Assembly: GCF_000222485.1 (NCBI RefSeq)
Contig: NC_015914.1
Location: forward strand, 2,170,001 to 2,234,000
Origin: Cyclobacterium marinum DSM 745
Lineage (GTDB): Bacteria > Bacteroidota > Bacteroidia > Cytophagales > Cyclobacteriaceae
Direction of reading: 5' to 3'
DNA length: 64,000 nt
Positions 12,306 through 20,607 of this stretch are shown in pieces; within the stretch, counting starts at the first letter, position 1; the number at the start of each line of letters is the position of its first letter. The notes under the pieces are model-generated. The model was not told where the DNA came from. It saw nothing but the letters and a program-made list of their open reading frames with translations, and made no database searches. A program made the translations under genes and the position numbers.

Positions 12306-12339
12306 AAAAAGCCGGAAGATAATTTCTTCCGGCTTTTTT
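12306..12339 (+). terminator. Rho-independent terminator after icd
   Basis: A perfect 9-bp stem, GCCGGAAGA at 12311-12319 with TCTTCCGGC at 12325-12333, a five-base loop, then six T (12334-12339). A run of five A precedes the stem, so it could also act for the convergent DUF1080 operon reading leftward. Confidence 0.92.
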
Positions 12340-12401
12340 GTTGTTTTATCAGACCGTCATAAAAACCAAGAGTTTTAATGACAAGACTTTTTCAATTCAA
12401 A

Positions 12402-13139
12402 TTATAGTCTTTTGATTTTGATATTTCTGAACCAAACATCATCTCCATGATCTTGGAGTACAATTTTACCTTCTTTGTATTTGGCAAAACCTTCCCATTG
12501 AGAGAATTTGCTTTCTGCAACCATGGCTTTCCACTGCTCATCCCAAAGTGTAGTTTCCACAGTTTTCACCCCGTTAAGGAAAAATTGCAAGGTATTGTCA
12601 TTGATGATTATTTCAGTCTTATTCCATTCACCTACCGGCTTGGCAGCTTCTTCGGAGGACTCAATCATGTCGTAAAGATCACCTGCTCTGTGGGTAATGA
12701 TTTGGCCATCTTTGTGTCCGTCATTGTCAAGCACCTGGTATTCCGGCCCGGTATGGTAAGGTCTGTCATATTCACCATTGTCTTGGACATGAAACATGAT
12801 GCCACTATTTCCATTTTCTGAGATCTTCCACTCAATTTGCAAGTGAAAATTACCGAAGGTTTCCTTGGTAACAAGATCACCTGCAGAAGCACCTTCGTCT
12901 TTTTTTCCAGAATTAAAGTAAAGTACACCATCGGCAGCCTCCCAAGCCTCTCCCGGCTGATCTTTACCAAAACCGGTCCAACCGGTAAGGCTATTGCCAT
13001 CAAATAAACTTATCCACTCTTCTTCAGTCACGATGATTTCTTCAATGTTCTCTTCTGTTGTCTCTTTCTCACTTTGTGCAGGGCCACAGGCTACTACTGC
13101 AAGGGAAAGAGCTGCTATAGACAAAGTTGTTTTTATCAT
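12402..13139 (-). CDS. DUF1080 (3-keto-disaccharide hydrolase-type) lipoprotein
   Basis: 245 residues with a lipoprotein signal (LAVVAC, Cys18), a Glu-rich linker, then one concanavalin-like beta-sandwich of the DUF1080/PF06439 family. Visible family motifs are SLFDGNSLTGWTG, NFHLQIEWKI, NSGIMFHV, EYQVLDN and a C-terminal VWFRNIKIK. Some members cleave glycosides oxidised at C3 by an elimination/hydration route, and the neighbours (Gfo/Idh and GMC dehydrogenases, isomerase) fit this role. It lies 6 nt after the cytochrome c gene and is last in a four-gene operon. Anchoring suggests action in the periplasm or on the surface. Confidence 0.88.
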   Translation of the reverse strand: MIKTTLSIAALSLAVVACGPAQSEKETTEENIEEIIVTEEEWISLFDGNSLTGWTGFGKDQPGEAWEAADGVLYFNSGKKDEGASAGDLVTKETFGNFHLQIEWKISENGNSGIMFHVQDNGEYDRPYHTGPEYQVLDNDGHKDGQIITHRAGDLYDMIESSEEAAKPVGEWNKTEIIINDNTLQFFLNGVKTVETTLWDEQWKAMVAESKFSQWEGFAKYKEGKIVLQDHGDDVWFRNIKIKRL

Positions 13140-13145
13140 TTCAAA

Positions 13146-13577
13146 TTATTTCTTTAACAATAATACGAATTTTGCAAGATCTTTTGCATCTTCTTCTGAA
13201 AGGGTAGGGTGCGCCGGCATAGGAATTTCTCCCCAAGTACCTACACTACCTGCGATAACTCTTCCTGCCAAAAGTTCTACGTTTTCGTCTGTAGACTCAT
13301 ATTTTGCAGCAACATCAGCATAAGAAGGACCTACAATTTTTCTTTCAAGCATATGGCAAGAAGGACAGTCATTTTGGCCCATCAATTCAGAACCCTTGAT
13401 GAATATAGGATCATCTTTGTACTTTTCCTCAAGGCTAATTTCCTCTACTGGCGCCGGAGGAGGCGCTGTTGTACTCTCGCTAGATGCTGAATCAGAACTT
13501 CCGGAGCCCCCACATGCAGAAACGGCTACCATTGCACTGGCAATGAATGCCATACTTAAATTTAAATTAAACTTCAT
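13146..13577 (-). CDS. Lipoprotein c-type cytochrome
   Basis: 143 residues: lipobox cysteine at about 22 (VSAC), a Gly/Ser/Pro-rich flexible linker to about residue 45, then one class I cytochrome c domain with heme motif CPSCH (Cys71, Cys74, His75) and a likely distal Met ligand at 120 (EIPMPAH). A membrane-tethered monoheme cytochrome is a typical electron acceptor of periplasmic dehydrogenases. In the operon it sits between the sugar isomerase and DUF1080 genes, and the divergent operon encodes a GMC dehydrogenase that would need such an acceptor. The partner assignment is inference. Confidence 0.9.
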   Translation of the reverse strand: MKFNLNLSMAFIASAMVAVSACGGSGSSDSASSESTTAPPPAPVEEISLEEKYKDDPIFIKGSELMGQNDCPSCHMLERKIVGPSYADVAAKYESTDENVELLAGRVIAGSVGTWGEIPMPAHPTLSEEDAKDLAKFVLLLKK

Positions 13578-13594
13578 GGTTTGTAATAGTTAGA

Positions 13595-14650
13595 TTAATT
13601 AATTCCCAATAATTTTTTATTTAAACCTTCGTCCATTCCGGTGGATGCGAAATCGTCAAAGGTCTTTTCGGTTACTCTTATTATTTTTTCACTTATAAAT
13701 TTAGCTCCTTCTATGGCTCCATTTTCCGGATGCTTGATGGCACATTCCCACTCTAGCACAGCCCATCCTTCAAAGTCATATTGAGATAGTTTACTAAAAA
13801 TCGCGTTAAAATCTACCTGGCCATCGCCTAGTGAACGGAACCTTCCAGCTCTTTCTATCCAACTGGAATAACCACCATACACTCCTTGTCTCCCTGTAGG
13901 ATTAAATTCTGCATCCTTGACATGAAACATTTTTATTCTATCCTTATAGATGTCGATAAAGTCTACATAATTCAAACATTGTAAAACAAAATGGCTTGGG
14001 TCATATAGGATATTTGCCCTTTTGTGATGGTTTACTTTTTCAAGAAATAAATCAAAAGTAACCCCATCATGTAAGTCTTCGCCGGGGTGGAGTTCATAAC
14101 AAACATCCACGCCATATTTGTCAAACTCGTCCAAAATGGGTAGCCATCTTTTCGCCAATTCTTCAAAACCGGTGTCTACCAGACCAGCAGGACGCTGTGG
14201 CCAAGGGTAAACTGTATGCCACATTAAGGCACCGCTAAAAGTACCGTGGGTAGTTAAGCCGAAGTTTTTGCTGGCTTTGGCAGCCATCATCAATTGGTTG
14301 GTTGCCCATTCTTGTTTGCCTTTAAGGTCACCGGCTAGCTCAGCAGGAGCAAAAGCATCAAAAAGTTCATTGTATGCAGGACTAACTGCCACCAATTGTC
14401 CTTGCAAATGGGTGGAAAAGTCAGAGATCTCTACTCCGGCCTCTTTCACAGTATTTTTTATTTGTTCTACATAGTCCAAGTCCTCAGCGGCTTTTTGAAG
14501 GTCAATGAGTCTTGCATCCCATGTAGGAATTTGTACAGCTTTGTATCCTATACTTGCAGCCCAAGTACAAATATCTTTTAAATTATTGAAAGGGGCTTTA
14601 TCATCTACAAACTGAGCCAAAAATAAGGCTGGTCCTTTAATGGTTTTCAT
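13595..14650 (-). CDS. Sugar phosphate isomerase/epimerase family TIM barrel
   Basis: 351 residues of the AP-endonuclease-2-like xylose isomerase fold. The metal ligands expected in this fold are visible: Glu in VCYELHPGED, Asp and His in YDPSHF, His in FHVKDAEF, and Glu in VLEWECA near the end. There is no signal peptide, so it is probably cytoplasmic, or exported in an unusual way. Members isomerise or epimerise sugars, inositols or keto sugars, and some act as 3-keto-glycoside lyases. The neighbouring Gfo/Idh gene is 15 nt upstream in the same operon. Exact substrate unknown. Confidence 0.87.
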   Translation of the reverse strand: MKTIKGPALFLAQFVDDKAPFNNLKDICTWAASIGYKAVQIPTWDARLIDLQKAAEDLDYVEQIKNTVKEAGVEISDFSTHLQGQLVAVSPAYNELFDAFAPAELAGDLKGKQEWATNQLMMAAKASKNFGLTTHGTFSGALMWHTVYPWPQRPAGLVDTGFEELAKRWLPILDEFDKYGVDVCYELHPGEDLHDGVTFDLFLEKVNHHKRANILYDPSHFVLQCLNYVDFIDIYKDRIKMFHVKDAEFNPTGRQGVYGGYSSWIERAGRFRSLGDGQVDFNAIFSKLSQYDFEGWAVLEWECAIKHPENGAIEGAKFISEKIIRVTEKTFDDFASTGMDEGLNKKLLGIN

Positions 14651-14665
14651 AAAGTATTTGGTTAT

Positions 14666-15832
14666 TTAAAGTTCAAATTTAGTCCATTTTTCATTAGAAT
14701 TGCTACTTTTTACGACATGCTCAACAAATGCCATACCTCGCAATCCATCTTCAGCGCCAGGGTAGTCTTCCCATTCCTTCTTAGGTGTTTCGCCATTTTT
14801 TCTGGCGTAAAGACACCTGGCAAAATTTCGGTATAAATTTGCAAAAGCCTCAAGGTATCCTTCAGGATGGCCTCCCGGAGTCCTTACGTTTTCCAAGGCA
14901 AAAGAAGAAAGGTAAGGAATATTGCCTCCAGCACGATAAATCTGATCCGGAGCTTCCGGATGTCTTACTATTAAAGAATTGGCATTGTCCTGTTCCCATT
15001 CCAACCCTGCTTTTTCACCATAAACCCTGATCTTTATGTTATTTTCTGCTCCAGGGGCAATTTGAGTAGCCATCAAAACACCAGAGGCTCCACCTTCAAA
15101 CTTTAGTAGAACAGCGCCATCATCGTCGAGAGTCCTTCCTTCAACCACGCAATTAAGGTCAGCACATAGCTTGGTCAGTTTTAATCCACTGACATATTCT
15201 GCAAGATTAAATGCATGGGTGCCTATATCTCCCATACAATTGGCAATGCCACTCTTGCTTGGGTCTGTTCTCCAAATGGCTTGTTTGTAATCTGTATTTT
15301 CAAGTTTATTCCAAAGCCAGCCTTGAGGATATTCTACATATACCTTTCTCACCTTACCAATAACACCTGTAGCAATCAAATGTTTTGCCTCCTTCACCAT
15401 AGGGTAGCCGGTATAGGTATGGGTAAGGCAAAACAATAAGCCGGTTTGTTCTATGATTTTGTTTAGCTCTTTTGCTTCTTCGTAGCTAAAAGTCATGGGT
15501 TTATCCAAAACAACATGAAAACCGTTTTCTAAGGCCTTCTTGGTAGGGTCAAAATGGACATGGTTTGGCGTAACGATGGCTACAAAATCAATTCTTTCAG
15601 ATTCAGGGAGTAGCAATTCCTTTTCAAACATCTCATCGTATGAGCCATATACCCTTTCAGATGGGAGGAAAAGTTCTTTGCCGGTTTCTGCAGATTTTTC
15701 CGGACTACTACTAAAAGCCCCAGCGGCCAATTCAATAATTCCGTCCATTGCTGCTGAAATCCTATGGACTGCACCTATAAAGGATCCAGGTCCACCGCCA
15801 ATCATCCCCATTTTAAGTTTTCTGTTACTCAT
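14666..15832 (-). CDS. Gfo/Idh/MocA family NAD(P)-dependent oxidoreductase
   Basis: 388 residues. The N-terminal Rossmann fold starts at once (GMIGGGPGSFIGAVHR, about residues 9-24), and the family's E-K-P catalytic motif appears as LDKPMTF (Asp in place of Glu). The C-terminal half is the substrate domain with GDIGTHAFNLAEY, where the His is usually catalytic. Such enzymes oxidise or reduce sugars and cyclitols at C3 or C2. First gene of the minus-strand operon with isomerase, cytochrome and DUF1080. No signal sequence, so cytoplasmic. Role in redox of 3-keto sugars is inferred from context. Confidence 0.9.
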   Translation of the reverse strand: MSNRKLKMGMIGGGPGSFIGAVHRISAAMDGIIELAAGAFSSSPEKSAETGKELFLPSERVYGSYDEMFEKELLLPESERIDFVAIVTPNHVHFDPTKKALENGFHVVLDKPMTFSYEEAKELNKIIEQTGLLFCLTHTYTGYPMVKEAKHLIATGVIGKVRKVYVEYPQGWLWNKLENTDYKQAIWRTDPSKSGIANCMGDIGTHAFNLAEYVSGLKLTKLCADLNCVVEGRTLDDDGAVLLKFEGGASGVLMATQIAPGAENNIKIRVYGEKAGLEWEQDNANSLIVRHPEAPDQIYRAGGNIPYLSSFALENVRTPGGHPEGYLEAFANLYRNFARCLYARKNGETPKKEWEDYPGAEDGLRGMAFVEHVVKSSNSNEKWTKFEL

Positions 15833-16082
15833 TCTTGTGGTCTTTGGTTTTTTTGTTGATTAATATTCCCCCTTTATCCATATATTTTATAATGCAATAC
15901 CATGAATTTACAAATATTGTAAATTGATTAAAATATTTTTAGGAAAATGAGAAATAGTATGCTTGCTTTCTGAAGTGATAAATTTACGTTAAATTGGCTT
16001 AAATTTTAAATAATTCTATAGAATGTTTGATATCTGTCCCTGAGGAAAACCTATCAAACTTACCACTAACACACCAAAAAAT
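15833..16082. promoter_or_regulatory. Divergent promoter region of the two sugar-oxidation operons
   Basis: 250 bp between two divergent operons that appear to serve one pathway. It is AT-rich and contains a perfect 12-bp palindrome ATTCTATAGAAT at 16013-16024, about 59 bp before the permease ATG, which could be a repressor or activator site. I find no clean TAnnTTTG box in either direction. No regulator gene is adjacent. Confidence 0.4.
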
Positions 16083-17357
16083 ATGACATTAAATAACAGG
16101 TTTAAGCTTTCCCTCATGATGTTTCTAGAGTTTTTCGTATGGGGATCCTGGTACGTAACTTTAGGTACTTTTTTAGGTAATAACCTTCAGGCCAATGGTG
16201 GTCAATTGGCTGCAGCATTTTCTACACAATCAATAGGAGCTATTGTTGCCCCATTTATTATAGGATTAATAGCAGATAGATTTTTTAACGCTGAAAAGAT
16301 TCTAGGAATATCCCACCTTATCGGGGCAGGATTAATGTATATGATGTACGTTTCCGAGAGCTTTGTCACCTTTTATCCTTATGTTCTTATTTACATGATC
16401 ATTTATATGCCCACCTTGGCTTTGGTCAATTCGGTTTCATTCAATCAAATGAAGGACCCCGCCAAAGAGTTCAGCACGATTCGTGTTTGGGGAACAGTGG
16501 GCTGGATAGCTTCCGGGTTAATGATAAGCTTTTTCTTTACCTGGGATAGTGCAGCTTCTATAGGAGAAGGAATGCTGAGTAATACCTTTCTAATGTCTGC
16601 TATATCTTCTGTTGTTTTGGGCCTATTTGCCTTTACCCTTCCCAAGACTCCTCCGGTTGCCTCCAATAAAGATGAAAAACAATCGATTTCTGAAATACTG
16701 GGTTTAGATGCGCTTAAGTTGCTGAAAGACAAAGATTTTTCTGTTTTCTTTCTTTCATCCATTTTAATATGTATCCCCCTGGCATTTTACTACCAGAATG
16801 CCAATCCATTCTTATCCGAAGTAGGTTTAACAAACCCTACCGGTAAAATGACCATAGGGCAGGTTTCGGAAGTGCTGTTTCTTTTGCTGATGCCATTCTT
16901 TTTTAAGAAATTTGGTTTGAAGACTACTTTAATTGTGGGCATGCTTGCTTGGGTAGTCAGGTATGTGATGTTTGCTTTTGGAGATGCGGGAGAAGGTACC
17001 TATTTGTTGCTTATTGGTATAGCATTACATGGGATTTGTTACGATTTCTTCTTTGTTTCCGGTCAGATTTATACCGATTCAAAGGCCGGGCCAAAATATA
17101 AAAGTTCTGCCCAAGGCTTGATTACATTGGCTACTTACGGTATAGGTATGTTAATAGGGTTTTGGATAGCAGGAATAGTTTCAGACTTCTATTTGCTAGA
17201 GAATGGTGATCATGTTTGGAAAAATATTTGGCTGATTCCTTCAGGGATAGCTTTGTTGGTTACTGTAATCTTTGTTGTCTTTTTTAAGGACAATGATTTC
17301 ATCAAAGCCAATGCGGAAAGGAATAGCTTGAAGCACAGCAATGTGGTAGAAAAGTGA
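16083..17357 (+). CDS. MFS permease, nucleoside:H+ symporter-like
   Basis: 424 residues with about twelve hydrophobic segments. The opening (LMMFLEFFVWGSWYVTLGTFL) and the 'YIPTLAL-like' YMPTLALVNSVSFNQ region followed by FSTIRVWGTVGWI are typical of the NupG/XapB-like permeases often found in Bacteroidota sugar clusters. It imports a small polar solute across the inner membrane with protons. Being first in the operon with the GMC dehydrogenase, it probably imports the oxidised sugar product or its sugar moiety. Nucleosides are the family name substrate, not the likely one here. Confidence 0.85.
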   Translation: MTLNNRFKLSLMMFLEFFVWGSWYVTLGTFLGNNLQANGGQLAAAFSTQSIGAIVAPFIIGLIADRFFNAEKILGISHLIGAGLMYMMYVSESFVTFYPYVLIYMIIYMPTLALVNSVSFNQMKDPAKEFSTIRVWGTVGWIASGLMISFFFTWDSAASIGEGMLSNTFLMSAISSVVLGLFAFTLPKTPPVASNKDEKQSISEILGLDALKLLKDKDFSVFFLSSILICIPLAFYYQNANPFLSEVGLTNPTGKMTIGQVSEVLFLLLMPFFFKKFGLKTTLIVGMLAWVVRYVMFAFGDAGEGTYLLLIGIALHGICYDFFFVSGQIYTDSKAGPKYKSSAQGLITLATYGIGMLIGFWIAGIVSDFYLLENGDHVWKNIWLIPSGIALLVTVIFVVFFKDNDFIKANAERNSLKHSNVVEK

Positions 17358-17497
17358 CTTGGCACCGGTCAAAAAATAGGAACTAATTTAGAGCATTTAT
17401 AAATAGTAACTGTTGGATTCAGGTAAATGGAAAAATCATACCATTTCTTTATAAATATCAATAGTATTGCAATACCTAAAATAAACAATTGAAGCAT

Positions 17498-19177
17498 ATG
17501 GCTAATCAAAGTTATGACGCTATTGTCGTTGGATCAGGGATCAGCGGCGGATGGGCGGCAAAGGAACTAACAGAGAAGGGATTAAAAGTACTTCTACTGG
17601 AAAGAGGTCCGAACGTAGTGCACGTAAAAGATTATAAAAACGCTACCAAGGCACCTTGGGAGGTGCCTCACAGAGGTAGGCGGACAATTGAGATGTTGGA
17701 GAACCACCCAAACCTTAGGAGGGATTATGTCCTGAATGAGTTAAACCTTGACTGGTGGGCGCATGAGGATGATTCTCCATATGTAGAAAAGAAGCCATTT
17801 ACATGGTTTAGAGGTTACCAAGTGGGAGGTCGCTCCTTGCTGTGGGGTAGACAAAGTTATCGATGGGCCGATATTGATTTTGAGGCGAATGCCAAGCAAG
17901 GAATTGCTGTAGACTGGCCCATCAGGTACAAAGACCTAGAACCTTGGTACAGTTATGTAGAGAAATTTGCCGGTATTTCCGGTAATAAAGATGGTTTGGA
18001 TATTCTTCCTGATGGTGAATTTATGCCCGCCATGCCGTTGAACTGTGTAGAACAGACTGTGGCAGACAGGATTAAAGATCATTTTAAGGGAGCCAGGGTA
18101 ATGACCAATGCAAGAACAGCCAATATTAGTCAGCCGCTTCCGGGAAGACCGGGCTGTCAATACAGAAACAAATGTTCTCTAGGGTGCCCTTATGGTGGCT
18201 ATTTTAGTACCCAATCTTCTACCCTTCCTGCAGCAGTGGCTACAGGAAACCTTACCTTGAGACCTTGGTCCATTGTTACCAAAGTGCTGTACGACAAAGA
18301 CAAAAAGCGCGCAACAGGAGTAGAAGTTCTTGATGGAGAAACCAATGAAACCTACGAATTCAATTCCAAAATTGTATTTTTATGTGCTTCAGCTTTCAAT
18401 TCCTCAGCTATCTTAATGCGTTCAGCTACTGATATATGGCCTGAAGGATTAGGAAGTAGTTCAGGAGAGCTTGGACACAATGTAATGGATCACCATTTCA
18501 GATTAGGAGCTAGAGGTGTGGTTGAAGGTTTCGACGACAAGTATTATTTTGGTAGAAGGCCGGGAGGATTTTATGTTCCCAGGTACAGAAACTTAGGAAA
18601 CGAAAGCAGGGATTATGTAAGAGGCTTTGGATACCAAGGTGGCGCAAGCAGACAAGGATGGAGCAGAACAGTTGCTGAATTGGATTTTGGTGCACCTTTA
18701 AAAGCGGAGCTTACTGAGCCGGGAGATTGGACCATCGGCATGACTGCATTTGGCGAAATCCTTCCTTACCATAACAACAGCATTAAGCTTAGCAAGACGG
18801 TTACAGATAAGTGGGGCATCCCTGTTTTGGAAATGGATGCTGAAATCCATGAAAATGAGAAAAAAATGAGGGTAGACATGAAAAACGATGCTGCAGAAAT
18901 GCTAGAAGCTGCAGGCGTTAAAAATGTTACTACTTATGATACCGGTTATACTTTTGGACAAGGTATACACGAGATGGGTACAGCAAGGATGGGAAGAGAT
19001 CCTAAAACTTCTGTTTTAAATGGCAATAACCAGGTGTGGGATGCTAAAAATGTTTTTGTAACAGATGGTGCAGCCATGGTTTCTGCAGCTGCGCAAAATC
19101 CTTCACTGACATACATGGCCTTGACCGCAAGAGCTGCTAGTTTTGCTGTAGAAGAATTGAAAAAAGGTAACCTGTAA
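17498..19177 (+). CDS. GMC-family FAD dehydrogenase (glucoside 3-dehydrogenase/FAD-GDH-like large subunit)
   Basis: 559 residues from ATG 17498; an in-frame TTG at 17489 is less likely. The FAD-binding GSGISGG lies at residues 12-18 and the GMC active-site His and Asn are His491 (HEMGTARMG) and Asn534 (QNPSLT). Cys220, Cys226 and Cys230 have the Cys-X5-Cys-X3-Cys spacing known for the [3Fe-4S] cluster of bacterial FAD glucose dehydrogenases. The gene is followed 17 nt later by a gluconate-2-dehydrogenase-subunit-3-like small subunit, the usual partner. Enzymes of this type oxidise sugars, several of them at C3 of glycosides, passing electrons to a cytochrome. It has no signal of its own and may be exported with the small subunit. 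Confidence 0.9.
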   Translation: MANQSYDAIVVGSGISGGWAAKELTEKGLKVLLLERGPNVVHVKDYKNATKAPWEVPHRGRRTIEMLENHPNLRRDYVLNELNLDWWAHEDDSPYVEKKPFTWFRGYQVGGRSLLWGRQSYRWADIDFEANAKQGIAVDWPIRYKDLEPWYSYVEKFAGISGNKDGLDILPDGEFMPAMPLNCVEQTVADRIKDHFKGARVMTNARTANISQPLPGRPGCQYRNKCSLGCPYGGYFSTQSSTLPAAVATGNLTLRPWSIVTKVLYDKDKKRATGVEVLDGETNETYEFNSKIVFLCASAFNSSAILMRSATDIWPEGLGSSSGELGHNVMDHHFRLGARGVVEGFDDKYYFGRRPGGFYVPRYRNLGNESRDYVRGFGYQGGASRQGWSRTVAELDFGAPLKAELTEPGDWTIGMTAFGEILPYHNNSIKLSKTVTDKWGIPVLEMDAEIHENEKKMRVDMKNDAAEMLEAAGVKNVTTYDTGYTFGQGIHEMGTARMGRDPKTSVLNGNNQVWDAKNVFVTDGAAMVSAAAQNPSLTYMALTARAASFAVEELKKGNL

Positions 19178-19194
19178 ACCCAAATTGAAGCGTT

Positions 19195-19764
19195 ATGAAT
19201 TTTATGAATAGAAGAGAAGCACTTAAAAGCGTGGTACTGATGATGGGTGGTACCATGGTTGGAACCAATGTGATATTGACAGGCTGTGCTCCCGATAAAC
19301 AAATTGAAGGACTTGATTTTTCCGATGAAGAATTGGCTTATATGGACGAAATTGGTGAGGCCATTATTCCTACCACAGATACCCCGGGTGCCAAAGCCGC
19401 AGGTATTGGTTCATTTATGGCCATGATGGTGAAATCTACTTATACCGAAGAGCAACAGAAATCGTTTATCAACGGCCTTAATAAGTTGAAGCACGATTTT
19501 AAAACGAGTACTGAAAAGGACTTTATGGATGCCTCTGTAGAAGAAAGAACTGACTTTTTGAATCAGGTGCATAAAAAAGCCATGAACCCCGATGCTGAAG
19601 ATAATAAAGAGGACAAGTATATTCTTATGATTAAAGACCTGACCTTATTGGGTTATTTTACCTCTGAAATTGGGGCTACTCAAGCCCTAAGGTTTGTGGA
19701 GACACCCGGCAGGTATGAGCCTTGTATTGACTATAAAAAAGGAGACAGGGCTTGGGCCATTTAA
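19195..19764 (+). CDS. Gluconate 2-dehydrogenase subunit 3 family protein (small subunit of the GMC enzyme)
   Basis: 189 residues. The N-terminus has an arginine pair (NRREALK) before a hydrophobic stretch, a Tat-like signal, then a possible lipobox (ILTGC, near residue 27). The mature part carries the family motif DEIGEAIIPTTDTPGAKAAGIG and the C-terminal GYFTSEIGATQALRF. In known dehydrogenases this small subunit carries the export signal and is needed for folding and translocation of the flavoprotein. ATG 19204 is an alternative start three codons in. Last gene before a good terminator. Confidence 0.88.
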   Translation: MNFMNRREALKSVVLMMGGTMVGTNVILTGCAPDKQIEGLDFSDEELAYMDEIGEAIIPTTDTPGAKAAGIGSFMAMMVKSTYTEEQQKSFINGLNKLKHDFKTSTEKDFMDASVEERTDFLNQVHKKAMNPDAEDNKEDKYILMIKDLTLLGYFTSEIGATQALRFVETPGRYEPCIDYKKGDRAWAI

Positions 19765-19789
19765 TTGCCTTTAAGCGAAATTATGTAAA

Positions 19790-19816
19790 TCCCGCCTACC
19801 AAGGCGGGATTTTTTT
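19790..19816 (+). terminator. Rho-independent terminator after the GMC operon
   Basis: Perfect 7-bp stem TCCCGCC (19790-19796) with GGCGGGA (19803-19809), six-base loop, then seven T (19810-19816). Confidence 0.92.
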
Positions 19817-19881
19817 ATGCTTAAAATTTTGGAATGCTACATGATATTGTGTATTATACAAAGATAACCAAGGTGTAAAAC

Positions 19882-20607
19882 ATGATATATTTAATATTGA
19901 ATATTATAATTTCTTTAAACCTCATGTCCATCTACAATTCTAGTGATAGATATGACAAAAAAGAGATGCTTACAGTAAATGAGGTTTCACAAGATTCAAA
20001 CGGGAAATTTGAAAAATTTGCTACTAATAAGATCATTCCCAGTGAAATACGGGCCATGACTTTAGAGGCATTGTCTTATTTTCCTGATTTAATCAATACC
20101 AAAATTGATTTTCAATTCAAGAAAAATATCAGTGGTTCGGTAATGCAGGCCCAGCCTAAAGTGGGTTCATTATTTGTACATGCCAAAGACAATCGTTCCT
20201 ATAAAATTAAAATTTCGAGGTACCTCTTTTTAGAAGATAACCCACTACCCATTGAAGATCTTCCAAAAGATGTTTTTCTAGGTTGGATTGGGCATGAATT
20301 GGGGCATATTCAGGATTATTTGAATAGGAGTTCATTAAACCTTCTAGGCTTTGGTATGAAATATTACCTTTCTGATGCATTTATCACGAAAGCAGAAATT
20401 GCCGCAGATAGTTATGCTGTAGCACATGGTTTAGGTGAGAAAATTATAGCCACCAAAAATTTCGTCTTGAATCATGATCAAATTCCCCTGGCTTATAAAC
20501 AAAAAATTGAGGCACTTTACCTTTCTCCGGGAGAAATATTGAGTATGGTTGATCCTGATATGGATGAAGAAATTGAGGAAAACGATCAATCTATTGAATC
20601 CCTGTAA
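19882..20607 (+). CDS. HExxH metalloprotease-like protein, M48-type motif
   Basis: 241 residues, family not recognised with certainty. The first 18 residues are hydrophobic (signal or anchor). HELGH at 138-142 and a downstream E-x-x-A-D (EIAAD, Glu172) have the gluzincin arrangement seen in M48 peptidases, where the second Glu is the third zinc ligand. The C-terminus is very acidic (MDEEIEENDQ). It is monocistronic, 66 bp after the GMC terminator. It could be a secreted or membrane-tethered zinc peptidase; substrate unknown. Confidence 0.65.
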   Translation: MIYLILNIIISLNLMSIYNSSDRYDKKEMLTVNEVSQDSNGKFEKFATNKIIPSEIRAMTLEALSYFPDLINTKIDFQFKKNISGSVMQAQPKVGSLFVHAKDNRSYKIKISRYLFLEDNPLPIEDLPKDVFLGWIGHELGHIQDYLNRSSLNLLGFGMKYYLSDAFITKAEIAADSYAVAHGLGEKIIATKNFVLNHDQIPLAYKQKIEALYLSPGEILSMVDPDMDEEIEENDQSIESL

